From an uncultured Parvularculaceae bacterium (GTDB taxonomy: Bacteria > Pseudomonadota > Alphaproteobacteria > Caulobacterales > Parvularculaceae), in assembly GCA_947259375.1 (NCBI GenBank), contig CAMYLZ010000009.1, positions 62,001 through 126,000 of the forward strand: a stretch of 64,000 nt of DNA, written 5' to 3'. The notes beneath the pieces are model-generated. The model saw only the letters and a program-made list of their open reading frames with translations, had not been told where the DNA came from and did not search any database. Of the stretch, positions 55,214 through 63,071 are shown piece by piece. Positions within the stretch are counted from its first letter, which is position 1, and the number at the start of each line of letters is the position of its first letter. The position numbers were made by a program, and so were the translations under genes.

Positions 55214-56158
55214 ATGCTGAAAATCGCCATTCAGATGGACCCGATCGAAGCGGTCGACGTCAATGCGGATACGTCTTTCGACATGGCGCTAGAGGCCCAT
55301 AGCCGGGGCCATGCAGTGTCTGTATATCAGCCGGGCAGCCTGCAATTGAACGGGGCGGACGTGCTGGCGCGGGTGCGCGCCATTGACGAGATTCGCCGGA
55401 TCCAGGGCGAACATGTGCGCCTCGGCGCGCCGGCGCTTGCCGATTTGCGCGCGTTCGACGTGGTTTTGATCCGCCAGGATCCGCCCTTTGACATGGCCTA
55501 TATCACCACCGCGCAGATCCTTGAGCGGCTGACGCCTGACGTATTGGTCCTGAATAATCCGCGCGCCATTCGCGATGCGCCGGAAAAACTGTTCGTCACA
55601 GAATTCCAGGACCTCACCCCGCCGACGCTGATCACCAGCGATCTCGAAGCCATCCGGGCTTTCCGGGCGGAGCATGCAGACATCATCATGAAGCCGCTTT
55701 ACGGCAATGGCGGCGCCGGAGTTTTCCGGATGGCCCCGAGCGACGGTAATTTCAATGCGCTGCTCGAGCTTTTCAGCGAGACCTTCCGCGAACCGGTAAT
55801 CGCGCAGAAATTTATCCCCGCAGTCACCAAGGGCGATAAACGCATCATTCTGCTTGATGGTGAGGCGGTCGGCGCTATCAATCGCGTGCCGGCGGCAGGC
55901 GAGACCCGTTCCAACATGCATGTGGGCGGGCGCGCCGAGGCGGTCGAAATGTCGGAGCGCGATCAGGAGATTTGCGACCGGATCGGGCCGGTGCTCGCGG
56001 AACGGGGGCTGGTTTTCGCCGGCATTGACGTGATCGGCGACTATTTGACGGAAATCAACGTCACCTCGCCGACGGGCGTTCAGGAAGTACGCCGTTTCGG
56101 CGGCGCGGATATTTCTGCGCTCCTGTGGGATTGGGCCGAAGGCCAGCGCGGCGGCTAG
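55214..56158 (+). CDS. gshB: Glutathione synthetase
   Basis: 314 residues from the ATG at 55214 (upstream GTG frame rejected; E. coli GshB has 316). ATP-grasp ligase joining gamma-glutamylcysteine and glycine. Opening LKIAIQMDPIEAVDVNADTS; ATP-grasp features include DIIMKPLYGNGGAGVFRM, RIILLDGEAVGAINRVPAAG and the metal-binding end VIGDYLTEINVTSPTGVQEV. Probably co-transcribed with the upstream BON lipoprotein gene (30 bases). Confidence 0.97.
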   Translation: MLKIAIQMDPIEAVDVNADTSFDMALEAHSRGHAVSVYQPGSLQLNGADVLARVRAIDEIRRIQGEHVRLGAPALADLRAFDVVLIRQDPPFDMAYITTAQILERLTPDVLVLNNPRAIRDAPEKLFVTEFQDLTPPTLITSDLEAIRAFRAEHADIIMKPLYGNGGAGVFRMAPSDGNFNALLELFSETFREPVIAQKFIPAVTKGDKRIILLDGEAVGAINRVPAAGETRSNMHVGGRAEAVEMSERDQEICDRIGPVLAERGLVFAGIDVIGDYLTEINVTSPTGVQEVRRFGGADISALLWDWAEGQRGG

Positions 56159-56259
56159 CGCAAGGCGGGGGCGGCGTCCGGTGGTTGATTGCCGCGTCGT
56201 ATAGTGCTTTTTTCGCGCCCTTGAAGATACTGAACCGCTAATCGCGACCGGGTGAAAAG

Positions 56260-57480
56260 ATGAACGCGCAAGCGCCGGCGCCGGATAAAAAGCTTCGCGT
56301 CGCTCTTTTCTCCGGCAATTATAATTACGTTATGGACGGCCCGGTGCGGGCGCTGAACATGCTGGTCGCCTATCTTGAACGCCAGGGCCATGAGGTGCTG
56401 GTGTTTGCGCCGACCGGCCCCAAGGCGGCGTTCGAACATTCCGGCACGCTTGTTTCCATTCCGTCCGTCGCGCTGCCGGGCAAGCGCAGCGAATACCGGC
56501 TTGGCCTCGGTCTTTATGGCGCAGCCAAGCGCAAGCTCGACGCCTTCGACCCCGACCTCATTCACATCGCCGCGCCGGACTACACCGGCTATGGCGCGCT
56601 CAATTATGCGCGCAAGCGAAGAATTCCCGCCGTCGCGTCGTTCCATACGCGCTTTGACACCTATCCGCGGTATTACCGCCTCGGCTGGCTTGAAAAGCAC
56701 CTGACCAATTACATGCGGCATTTCTATAACCGGTGCGAACATGTCTATGCGCCGTCTCATTCGATGACGGACGAATTACGCGCGGACCGGATCGGCCGCG
56801 ATGTTCGCTTGTGGACGCGGGGCGTTGACGGGGATTTGTTCAATCCGGGCAAGCGCGACATCGAATGGCGGCGCGCCAACGGCTTTGGCGATGATGAGGT
56901 CGTTGCCGCGTTTGTCGGCCGCCTGGTGCTCGAAAAGGGCATCGATATTTTCGTCGACGCGTTCAAACGCGCAAGGGCGCACGCGCCGTCGCTGAAAGCC
57001 CTGGTGGTCGGCGACGGCCCGGAACGTGCAGGCTTTGAAAGGCTGTTGCCTGACGGCGTTTTCGCCGGATATTTGCAGGGTGAAGGGCTTGCGCGCGCTT
57101 ACGCCAGCGCGGACATGTTTTTTAACCCCAGCATCACCGAGACGTTTGGCAATGTCACGCTTGAAGCGATGGCGTCCGGCCTTCCCAGCGTCGGCGCGGC
57201 GGCGGCCGGCAGCCGCTCGCTGATCGAGGACGGCGTCACCGGCTATGTCGCCGAACCGAATGCGGCGAGTTTTGCGGAAAAAGTCGCGCAACTGGCGAGC
57301 GATAGGGCGTTGCGGGAAAGTCTCGGCAAGACGGCCCGCGCGCGCAGCGAGAAATTCCGCTGGGATGCGGTGCTCGCCGAACTGGTGAGCCATTACCGTG
57401 AGGCGATCGCCCATTATGGCCGCGCGACATCGCCCGCGCCCGGCAAACCCGCGCCGTCCGCCCGCGAACACGTGGCCTGA
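56260..57480 (+). CDS. GT4 family glycosyltransferase
   Basis: 406 residues. Two Rossmann domains of the GT-B fold. N-terminal domain: KLRVALFSGNYNYVMDGPVR, then PDLIHIAAPDYTGYGALNYA. The C-terminal donor domain has AAFVGRLVLEKGIDIFVDAF, LVVGDGPERAGFE and the EX7E motif in ITETFGNVTLEAMASGLPSV. It resembles glycolipid glycosyltransferases such as the SqdX/MgtA-type that act on diacylglycerol, but the acceptor is unknown. A membrane protein gene follows after 14 bases. A polar Pro/Ala tail ends the protein. Confidence 0.88.
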   Translation: MNAQAPAPDKKLRVALFSGNYNYVMDGPVRALNMLVAYLERQGHEVLVFAPTGPKAAFEHSGTLVSIPSVALPGKRSEYRLGLGLYGAAKRKLDAFDPDLIHIAAPDYTGYGALNYARKRRIPAVASFHTRFDTYPRYYRLGWLEKHLTNYMRHFYNRCEHVYAPSHSMTDELRADRIGRDVRLWTRGVDGDLFNPGKRDIEWRRANGFGDDEVVAAFVGRLVLEKGIDIFVDAFKRARAHAPSLKALVVGDGPERAGFERLLPDGVFAGYLQGEGLARAYASADMFFNPSITETFGNVTLEAMASGLPSVGAAAAGSRSLIEDGVTGYVAEPNAASFAEKVAQLASDRALRESLGKTARARSEKFRWDAVLAELVSHYREAIAHYGRATSPAPGKPAPSAREHVA

Positions 57481-57494
57481 GCCGGGTTTTTCAA

Positions 57495-58457
57495 ATGGTC
57501 ATGGAGGCGCTTAAACAGGCGGCGGCCGACGCGCGGGAGCTATGGCGGCGCCTGCGTGAGCGCAAAGAGGTGCAGCGCGCGCTGAAAGTCATTCAATATG
57601 CGCTGCTTGCCTGCATTGTCGGTTATCTGGTCTTGAAGCTCTCTCGCGTCGGCTGGCTCGACGTGCTCGGCTCGCTGCCTGAATCGCTATGGTTTTATTT
57701 CTTCTTCCTGCTGCGTTTTCTGGCGCTGCCGGTTTCCGAAATTGCGCTTTACGAAATCATCTGGTCGCTGCCGCTGATGCGCCATTTTTTCGTGTTCATC
57801 CGCAAGCGCGTCTATAATTTCGCGGTGATGGGCTATTCCGGCGAGGCGTTCTTGACCTTGTGGGCGCGCCGGCGCTTGCACCTTCCGCAAAAGACCATCC
57901 TGGTCGGCGTCAAGGACAACAATCTTCTTTCCGCCTTTGCGTCGAATGCGGCGACCGTCATCCTCGTCGCCATCCTGGCGGCGACTGGCGGGCTGCAGGC
58001 CGGGCTGGATGCGTTTCCGGGGGCGGGCTGGCTGTTCACATTGGCGTTCTTGTCGTCGGGCGTCTTGTCGGCCCTGGTGCTGATCTTTCGCGACAAGCTG
58101 ATGGCGTTGCCCAAGGGCGTGATGCCGAAACTGATCAGCGTGCATGGCGGGCGCCAGGCGTTGATCATCCTGCTGCATGCGGCGATGTATGCGGCCGCCC
58201 TGCCGGGCGCGCCGGTGATGGCGTGGATGACTTTTATCGCCATGCAGCTTGTTTTGAGCCGGATTCCCTTTCTGCCGAACCAGGACATCGTCTATCTCGG
58301 CGCGGCGCTCAGCCTATCGGCGATTGTCGGCGCGCCGGCGGCCGCGGTCGCCGGCATGCTGGTGGCCGAAGCCGGCTTGTCGCAAGCTTTCAACATGGCC
58401 ATGTTCATGGCGACGGCGCATCTGGCGCGCACCGAATATAAAAGATCGCCTGCTTGA
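57495..58457 (+). CDS. Multi-pass membrane protein of unknown function
   Basis: 320 residues with about seven hydrophobic segments (35-52, 66-85, 147-165, 175-198, 215-232, 238-255 and 270-290). The N-terminus is a charged amphipathic helix (ALKQAAADARELWRRLRERK). The pattern is reminiscent of the flippase-like UPF0104/lysylphosphatidylglycerol-synthase membrane domain, but I could not identify a signature. It lies 14 bases after the GT4 gene, so the two probably cooperate, perhaps in making or moving a glycolipid. Alternative ATG two codons in. Confidence 0.75.
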   Translation: MVMEALKQAAADARELWRRLRERKEVQRALKVIQYALLACIVGYLVLKLSRVGWLDVLGSLPESLWFYFFFLLRFLALPVSEIALYEIIWSLPLMRHFFVFIRKRVYNFAVMGYSGEAFLTLWARRRLHLPQKTILVGVKDNNLLSAFASNAATVILVAILAATGGLQAGLDAFPGAGWLFTLAFLSSGVLSALVLIFRDKLMALPKGVMPKLISVHGGRQALIILLHAAMYAAALPGAPVMAWMTFIAMQLVLSRIPFLPNQDIVYLGAALSLSAIVGAPAAAVAGMLVAEAGLSQAFNMAMFMATAHLARTEYKRSPA

Positions 58458-58582
58458 TCTGCACAATTTACGCTCCCGGCTTTCGAATTGGTCCGGAATT
58501 CGCTACAGAGCCAGTCTAGTGCGATCGCCGGAGCGTCGGCAGTCGCGGTTTTCAGCCTGTCCGGCAGGTGCGTCCTCGCTTT

Positions 58583-59764
58583 ATGCATCTTATTGATCGG
58601 TATATTTTGCGCGCTGTCGCCACGCCGTTGATATTGGCGCTGTGCGTCGCGGGCATGCTCTTGATGCTTGAGCATATGCTGCGGCTGTTTGATTTCGTGC
58701 TCGCTGAGCAAGGGCCGGTGGATGTGGTCTGGCGCATGCTGGCCAATCTCGTGCCGCATTATCTCGGGCTGGCGTTGCCGCTCGGCGCGTTTCTCGGCGT
58801 GATGCTCGCTTTTCGCAATTTTTCCATGTCGAGCGAGCTTGACGCGCTATCGTCCAGCGGCGCTTCCTTTGGCCGGCTGATGCGGCCGATTTATATTCTC
58901 ACGGTGTTCTTGATGCTGGCGGACTTCCTGCTGGTGTCCTATATCCAGCCCTTCGCTCGCTATGAATACCGGCAGATCCGTTTTGACGTGACCAGCGGCG
59001 CGCTCGGCATCAAGATCCCGGCCGGTGAGTTTATTGAGGTTAGCGACCAGGTCACGATCCGGCTCGGCGAGATTAACGCCGAAACGCGCGAAGCGCGGGA
59101 AATTTTTCTCGAGCGGCGCGGTCTTGACGGCGGCAAGACCATTATCACCGCTCGCAATGGCTCCATTTCAACGACGCCGCAGATTTCATCGCTGCTGCTC
59201 AAATTGAGCGACGGCCGCCAGGTGATCATCAATGCGCTGGGCGATCGCATCCAGTCGCTGAATTTCGACACTTTCGATCTGGAGATCGACTTGCCGGCCA
59301 TCGGCGTTTTTCGGGCGCGCGGCGGCGATGAAGAAGAAGCGACGATCAATGAAATCATCCGGCTTCTCGCTAGTGAAACACCGCAATCCTCGCCGCTATA
59401 TTATGACTATCGCGCGGGTCTGCATTGGCGGATCCTGCATCCGCTGACCTTTCTGGTGCTGCCGATCCTTGCGGTGGCGACCGGCGTCACGGGGCGCCGT
59501 CGCGCATCGAACCTGAAGCCGGTGCTTGGGATCGCCATCCTGATTGTCTATCACGAACTGCTTGAGGAATGGGGCAAATCGGTCGCGCAGGAAGGCACGC
59601 TGTCGCCGTTTGTTTCAATGTGGGGCGTGTTCGCTATTTTTACGGTGGTTTCCATTTCGCTTTACACCGGCTCGATCGATCAGGCGCGCACCGCGAAAGT
59701 CATGGCGCGGCGCTCGCAGGAAACTGTACGGATCGCGGCGCCGGCGACGGGGCCTGCTGAATGA
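58583..59764 (+). CDS. lptF: LPS export permease LptF
   Basis: 393 residues from the ATG at 58583. Inner-membrane subunit of the LptB2FG ABC transporter that extracts LPS toward LptC/LptA. First helix after IDRYILRAVATPLILALCVA, then three-helix half, a periplasmic beta-jellyroll (about 120-265; GIKIPAGEFIEVSDQVTIRL) and three C-terminal helices (HPLTFLVLPILAVATGVTG). The cytoplasmic coupling helix ELDALSSSGASFGRLMRPIY is typical. Four-base overlap with lptG. Confidence 0.95.
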   Translation: MHLIDRYILRAVATPLILALCVAGMLLMLEHMLRLFDFVLAEQGPVDVVWRMLANLVPHYLGLALPLGAFLGVMLAFRNFSMSSELDALSSSGASFGRLMRPIYILTVFLMLADFLLVSYIQPFARYEYRQIRFDVTSGALGIKIPAGEFIEVSDQVTIRLGEINAETREAREIFLERRGLDGGKTIITARNGSISTTPQISSLLLKLSDGRQVIINALGDRIQSLNFDTFDLEIDLPAIGVFRARGGDEEEATINEIIRLLASETPQSSPLYYDYRAGLHWRILHPLTFLVLPILAVATGVTGRRRASNLKPVLGIAILIVYHELLEEWGKSVAQEGTLSPFVSMWGVFAIFTVVSISLYTGSIDQARTAKVMARRSQETVRIAAPATGPAE

Positions 59765-60855
59765 AGCTCGCTGGCCAGATATTCACCCTTTATGTCGGCC
59801 GGATGTTCCTGATCCGGTTTTTGGGATTGCTGTTCTTTTTCGTGCTGCTGTTGCAGATGCTCGATTTGCTGAACCGGTCGAGCGATATTCTCGCCCCGGA
59901 CGGCGCCGGCATGGAATCGGTGATGCGCTATATATCCTTGCGCGCGCCGCAGATCGCCAGCCAGTTTACGCCCTTTGCCGCGTTGCTCGGCATCGTTTTC
60001 ACGCTGGCGGGCCTTAGTCATACAAGCGAAATCACGGTGATGCGCGCGGCCGGACTATCCGTGCACCGCGTTTTGTTTCCGCTCGGTTTTTCCTGTTTCC
60101 TGATCGCATGCGCGCATTTCGTATTCCACGAGGTAGTGACGGTGAAGACGTCCGAAGCGCTCGATTACTGGGAGGTGAATGACTACGCCGTCGATTTGCC
60201 GCCTGAAGATAGCGATACGCGTACGGATATTCGCATCAATTATGACGGCGAGATTATCGCCGCTGCGAGTGCGGCGCGGATTGGCGGGGTTGTCCTGTTG
60301 ACGGGCGTTACGATCAGCAGCCTCGACAACACCGGGCTGATCACCAATGTCATTGAAGCGCGCGCCGCGCGCTATGAGGATGGCGGCTGGCGGCTTTTCA
60401 ATGCGCGTCGTTTCGGGGCCTTGTCATTGGCGGTTGATGACAATGCGGATGTGATCTGGACCAATACGCTGGACCCGGAGCTTTTGTTCGCGATGACGCT
60501 GGAGCCGGATCAGACGAGCCTTGGCGAGCTGACCGCGCAGATTAATCAACTCAATCAGGACCGGGCTGATACGCGCGGATCGATGACGTCGTTGCTGTCG
60601 CGCTTTTCAAAACCCATGGCGACCCTGGTGATGCCGCTCCTCGGGGCGATCGCCGGTTTCGGCGTTCATCGCCAGGGTGTGTTGCTGGCCCGCGCGGTCA
60701 CCGGTGCGGCGCTTGGTTTCGCTTATTTCGTCGCTGAAAACCTGGCGCTGGCGCTGGGCGCGCTGGGGGTGGTGCCCGCCATTATTGGCGCGTTTTTTCC
60801 TTTGGCTTTGTTTATGGTTGTCGGCTTTTCCATTCTGTTGGCGATGGAAAATTAG
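59761..60855 (+). CDS. lptG: LPS export permease LptG
   Basis: 364 residues. Partner of LptF with the same architecture: helices near 14-33, 60-82 and 103-120, a jellyroll (about 125-260; DIRINYDGEIIAAASAARIG) and terminal helices from 285 (LVMPLLGAIAGFG). The coupling helix region SEITVMRAAGLSVHRVLFPL matches LptG. Start overlaps the lptF stop by four bases (ATGA). The two permeases of one transporter are therefore made together. Confidence 0.95.
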   Translation: MKLAGQIFTLYVGRMFLIRFLGLLFFFVLLLQMLDLLNRSSDILAPDGAGMESVMRYISLRAPQIASQFTPFAALLGIVFTLAGLSHTSEITVMRAAGLSVHRVLFPLGFSCFLIACAHFVFHEVVTVKTSEALDYWEVNDYAVDLPPEDSDTRTDIRINYDGEIIAAASAARIGGVVLLTGVTISSLDNTGLITNVIEARAARYEDGGWRLFNARRFGALSLAVDDNADVIWTNTLDPELLFAMTLEPDQTSLGELTAQINQLNQDRADTRGSMTSLLSRFSKPMATLVMPLLGAIAGFGVHRQGVLLARAVTGAALGFAYFVAENLALALGALGVVPAIIGAFFPLALFMVVGFSILLAMEN

Positions 60856-60979
60856 CGCTTTTCTCGCCTATTTGCGCGAGATGACTTGCAAAGATTCACG
60901 TTATAGTTGTAGTGTCTGCAACTGGGGCTTGTGGTTCCGGGCAATAATCCTTGAACAGGTTTAGCTGGACGGACATTAC

Positions 60980-61393
60980 ATGAGTGGATTGGTACTGAAA
61001 CTAAAGCCATTTGAAGAGTTATTGGTCAATGGCGTTCTTTTGGAAAATGGCGAGCGAAATACGCGGCTGCGCGTAAAAACCGAAGGCGCCCATATCCTCC
61101 GTTTGCGGGATGCTTTGCAGCCGGAGGAAGCGACGACGCCGGTCAAGCGCGCTTATTATATCGCGCAACTCGCGGTTTCCGGGCAGATTGCGACCGCCGA
61201 GGCGGCGGCGATCCTGGACAAGGCGCTTGCCGAAAACCCGGATTTTGGCGCGGGGCCCGATTTGCACGCCTGTGTTGCGGCGCATGATTTCTACAAGTTG
61301 ATGCGGCGGTTGCGGCCGCTGGCGATGCCAGAGCGCAGCGAACGCGGCGCGGGGGGTGATGGACGCCCGCAAGCCATGGCCGCCGCAGGCTAA
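60980..61393 (+). CDS. flbT: Flagellin mRNA regulator FlbT
   Basis: 137 residues, the FlbT length. In Caulobacter FlbT binds the 5' end of flagellin mRNA and, with FlaF, controls its stability. The diagnostic N-terminal half is present: LVLKLKPFEELLVNGVLLEN, ERNTRLRVKTEGAHILRLRD and the strongly conserved TPVKRAYYIAQLAVSG. The C-terminal helical part ends FYKLMRRLRPL. No flagellin, flaF or other flagellar gene lies in the window, so this copy is isolated between lptG and mtaB. About 125 bases separate it from lptG, enough for its own promoter. Confidence 0.88.
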   Translation: MSGLVLKLKPFEELLVNGVLLENGERNTRLRVKTEGAHILRLRDALQPEEATTPVKRAYYIAQLAVSGQIATAEAAAILDKALAENPDFGAGPDLHACVAAHDFYKLMRRLRPLAMPERSERGAGGDGRPQAMAAAG

Positions 61394-61532
61394 AGGCGGG
61401 ACGGCCTGTCTCATTGCGCCGGCGGGTTTTGCCGCGCCGTCCGCGACGAAACGGCCGGGCTTGGTCTCGATCAACGGCGTCATACGACGCCGATGTGTTG
61501 ACTTGGCGGCGCAAAGGCTCAAATAGCCTGCC

Positions 61533-62792
61533 ATGCCCGATCCTGCCGACATTATCACGCTCGGCTGCCGCCTTAATCTGGCGGAGAGCGAAGTCATGCG
61601 CCGGCTGATGCGCGAAAGCGGCGTCGCCGACGCGGTCGTGATCAATAGCTGTGCGGTGACCAATGAGGCTGTCCGCACCGCCCGCCAGCGTATTCGCCGC
61701 ATGCGCCGAGAGCGCCCGGAGGCGCGCATTATCGTCACCGGCTGTGCGGCGCAGACCGAGCCGGAGACTTTTGCGCAAATGCCGGAGGTCTCGGCGGTCA
61801 TCGGCAATCAGGAAAAGCTCGATCCCGCGCAATGGCGCGCGCTTGCCGGCGCAAAAGACGGCGTTATCCGCGTCAATGACATCATGTCGGCGCGCGAGAC
61901 CGCCGGACATCTTATCGACGGCTATGGCGACCGGGCCCGCGCCTTTGTTCAGGTGCAAAACGGCTGCGATCATCGCTGCACGTTCTGCATCATTCCCTTC
62001 GGGCGCGGCAATTCGCGTTCTGCGCCGATCGACGCCGTAATCAATCAGACCCGTGCGCTTGTCGACGCCGGCCATAAAGAGATTGTTTTGACCGGGGTCG
62101 ACATCACGTCTTATGGCGCCGATCTCGATGGCGCGCCGAGCCTCGGCCGTTTGGTCAGCCGATTACTTGACGCCGTGCCGTCCCTTCACCGCTTGCGCCT
62201 GTCATCCATTGACGGGGCGGAAATCGACGATGAGCTGTTCGAACGCATCACCGGCGACAGCCGGGTCGCGCCGCATGTGCATTTGTCGCTGCAATCCGGC
62301 GACAATATGATCCTGAAACGAATGAAACGCCGCCATAGCCGCGAGCAGGCGATTGGCCTGTGCCGCGATATTCGCGCGCACCGCCCTGAGGTCGCGTTCG
62401 GCGCGGATATTATCGTCGGTTTCCCGACGGAAACGGAGGCCATGTTCGAGCGCAGCCTCGACATTGTCGGCGAGGCGGGGCTGCAATATCTCCATGTCTT
62501 TCCTTATTCGCCGCGCAAGGGCACGCCGGCGGCGCGGATGCCGCAGGTCGCGGGCGACGTCGCCAAGGCCCGCGCCCGGCGACTGCGCACGGCTGGGGCG
62601 GAAAGCCTCAAGCGGTTTCTTGACGCCCAGATCGGGCGCGAAACTGACGCCATTCAGGAAAGCGGGGGGCGCGCACGGCTGGGCAATTTCGCCGCCATTC
62701 GTCTTGATGGGGCGGCGGCGCCAGTGGGCGACGTGGTGACGGTCAAGGTGACGGCGCGCGACGGCGACGGCCTGGTGGGGGAGCGCTTGTGA
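61533..62792 (+). CDS. mtaB: tRNA t6A37 methylthiotransferase MtaB
   Basis: 419 residues. Radical SAM enzyme converting t6A37 to ms2t6A37. The UPF0004 domain holds three cluster Cys: LGCRLNLAESEVM (near 12), VINSCAVTNEAVRTARQ (near 40) and VTGCAAQTEP (near 74). The radical SAM motif CDHRCTFCIIPFGRGNSRS has the CxxxCxxC. Next comes HLSLQSGDNMILKRMKRRH, and a C-terminal TRAM domain starts near 360. NxAE and R-x-R-x order identify MtaB rather than MiaB. Follows flbT by 140 bases. Confidence 0.95.
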   Translation: MPDPADIITLGCRLNLAESEVMRRLMRESGVADAVVINSCAVTNEAVRTARQRIRRMRRERPEARIIVTGCAAQTEPETFAQMPEVSAVIGNQEKLDPAQWRALAGAKDGVIRVNDIMSARETAGHLIDGYGDRARAFVQVQNGCDHRCTFCIIPFGRGNSRSAPIDAVINQTRALVDAGHKEIVLTGVDITSYGADLDGAPSLGRLVSRLLDAVPSLHRLRLSSIDGAEIDDELFERITGDSRVAPHVHLSLQSGDNMILKRMKRRHSREQAIGLCRDIRAHRPEVAFGADIIVGFPTETEAMFERSLDIVGEAGLQYLHVFPYSPRKGTPAARMPQVAGDVAKARARRLRTAGAESLKRFLDAQIGRETDAIQESGGRARLGNFAAIRLDGAAAPVGDVVTVKVTARDGDGLVGERL

Positions 62793-62823
62793 CGCGCGTC
62801 AGGGCGATGAAAGCGGCCAAACG

Positions 62824-62856
62824 AAAAAGCCGCCTTTTGGAAGGGCGGCTCTTTTT
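62824..62856. terminator. Bidirectional terminator
   Basis: AGCCGCC (62828-62834) pairs with GGCGGCT (62844-62850). The stem is flanked by AAAAA and TTTTT, so it can serve mtaB on plus and the small gene on minus. Confidence 0.88.
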
Positions 62857-62871
62857 CGTGCGTGTGGGGCG

Positions 62872-62985
62872 TTATTTACCCGATTTGCCAGCAGGTTTCG
62901 CCGCCGGTTTGCCGGTAGGTTTGCCGGCCGGTTGTGCGGTCGGTTTTTTGTCGGCAGGTTTGGTTTGAGGTTTCATGTTAGCCAT
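62872..62985 (-). CDS. Tiny Lys/Pro/Ala-rich basic protein
   Basis: 37 residues from the ATG at 62985, preceded by GGAGAG at good distance. Composition is almost only K, P, A, G, T and Q. The second half is built of PAGKP/PTGKP/PAAKP repeats, like the tails of bacterial histone H1-like or AlgP-type DNA-binding proteins. No hydrophobic core, so it is probably unstructured and binds nucleic acid or ribosomes. The terminator at 62824-62856 lies just beyond its stop. Divergent from ftsY. No family name recognised. Confidence 0.6.
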   Translation of the reverse strand: MANMKPQTKPADKKPTAQPAGKPTGKPAAKPAGKSGK

Positions 62986-63071
62986 CAGGCTCTCCATAAG
63001 CGGGCTGGAACATTCCAGCCACGCCATAATAATTACACCGTATAGAAACTTTTCAAGAGGGTGCGTTAGGC

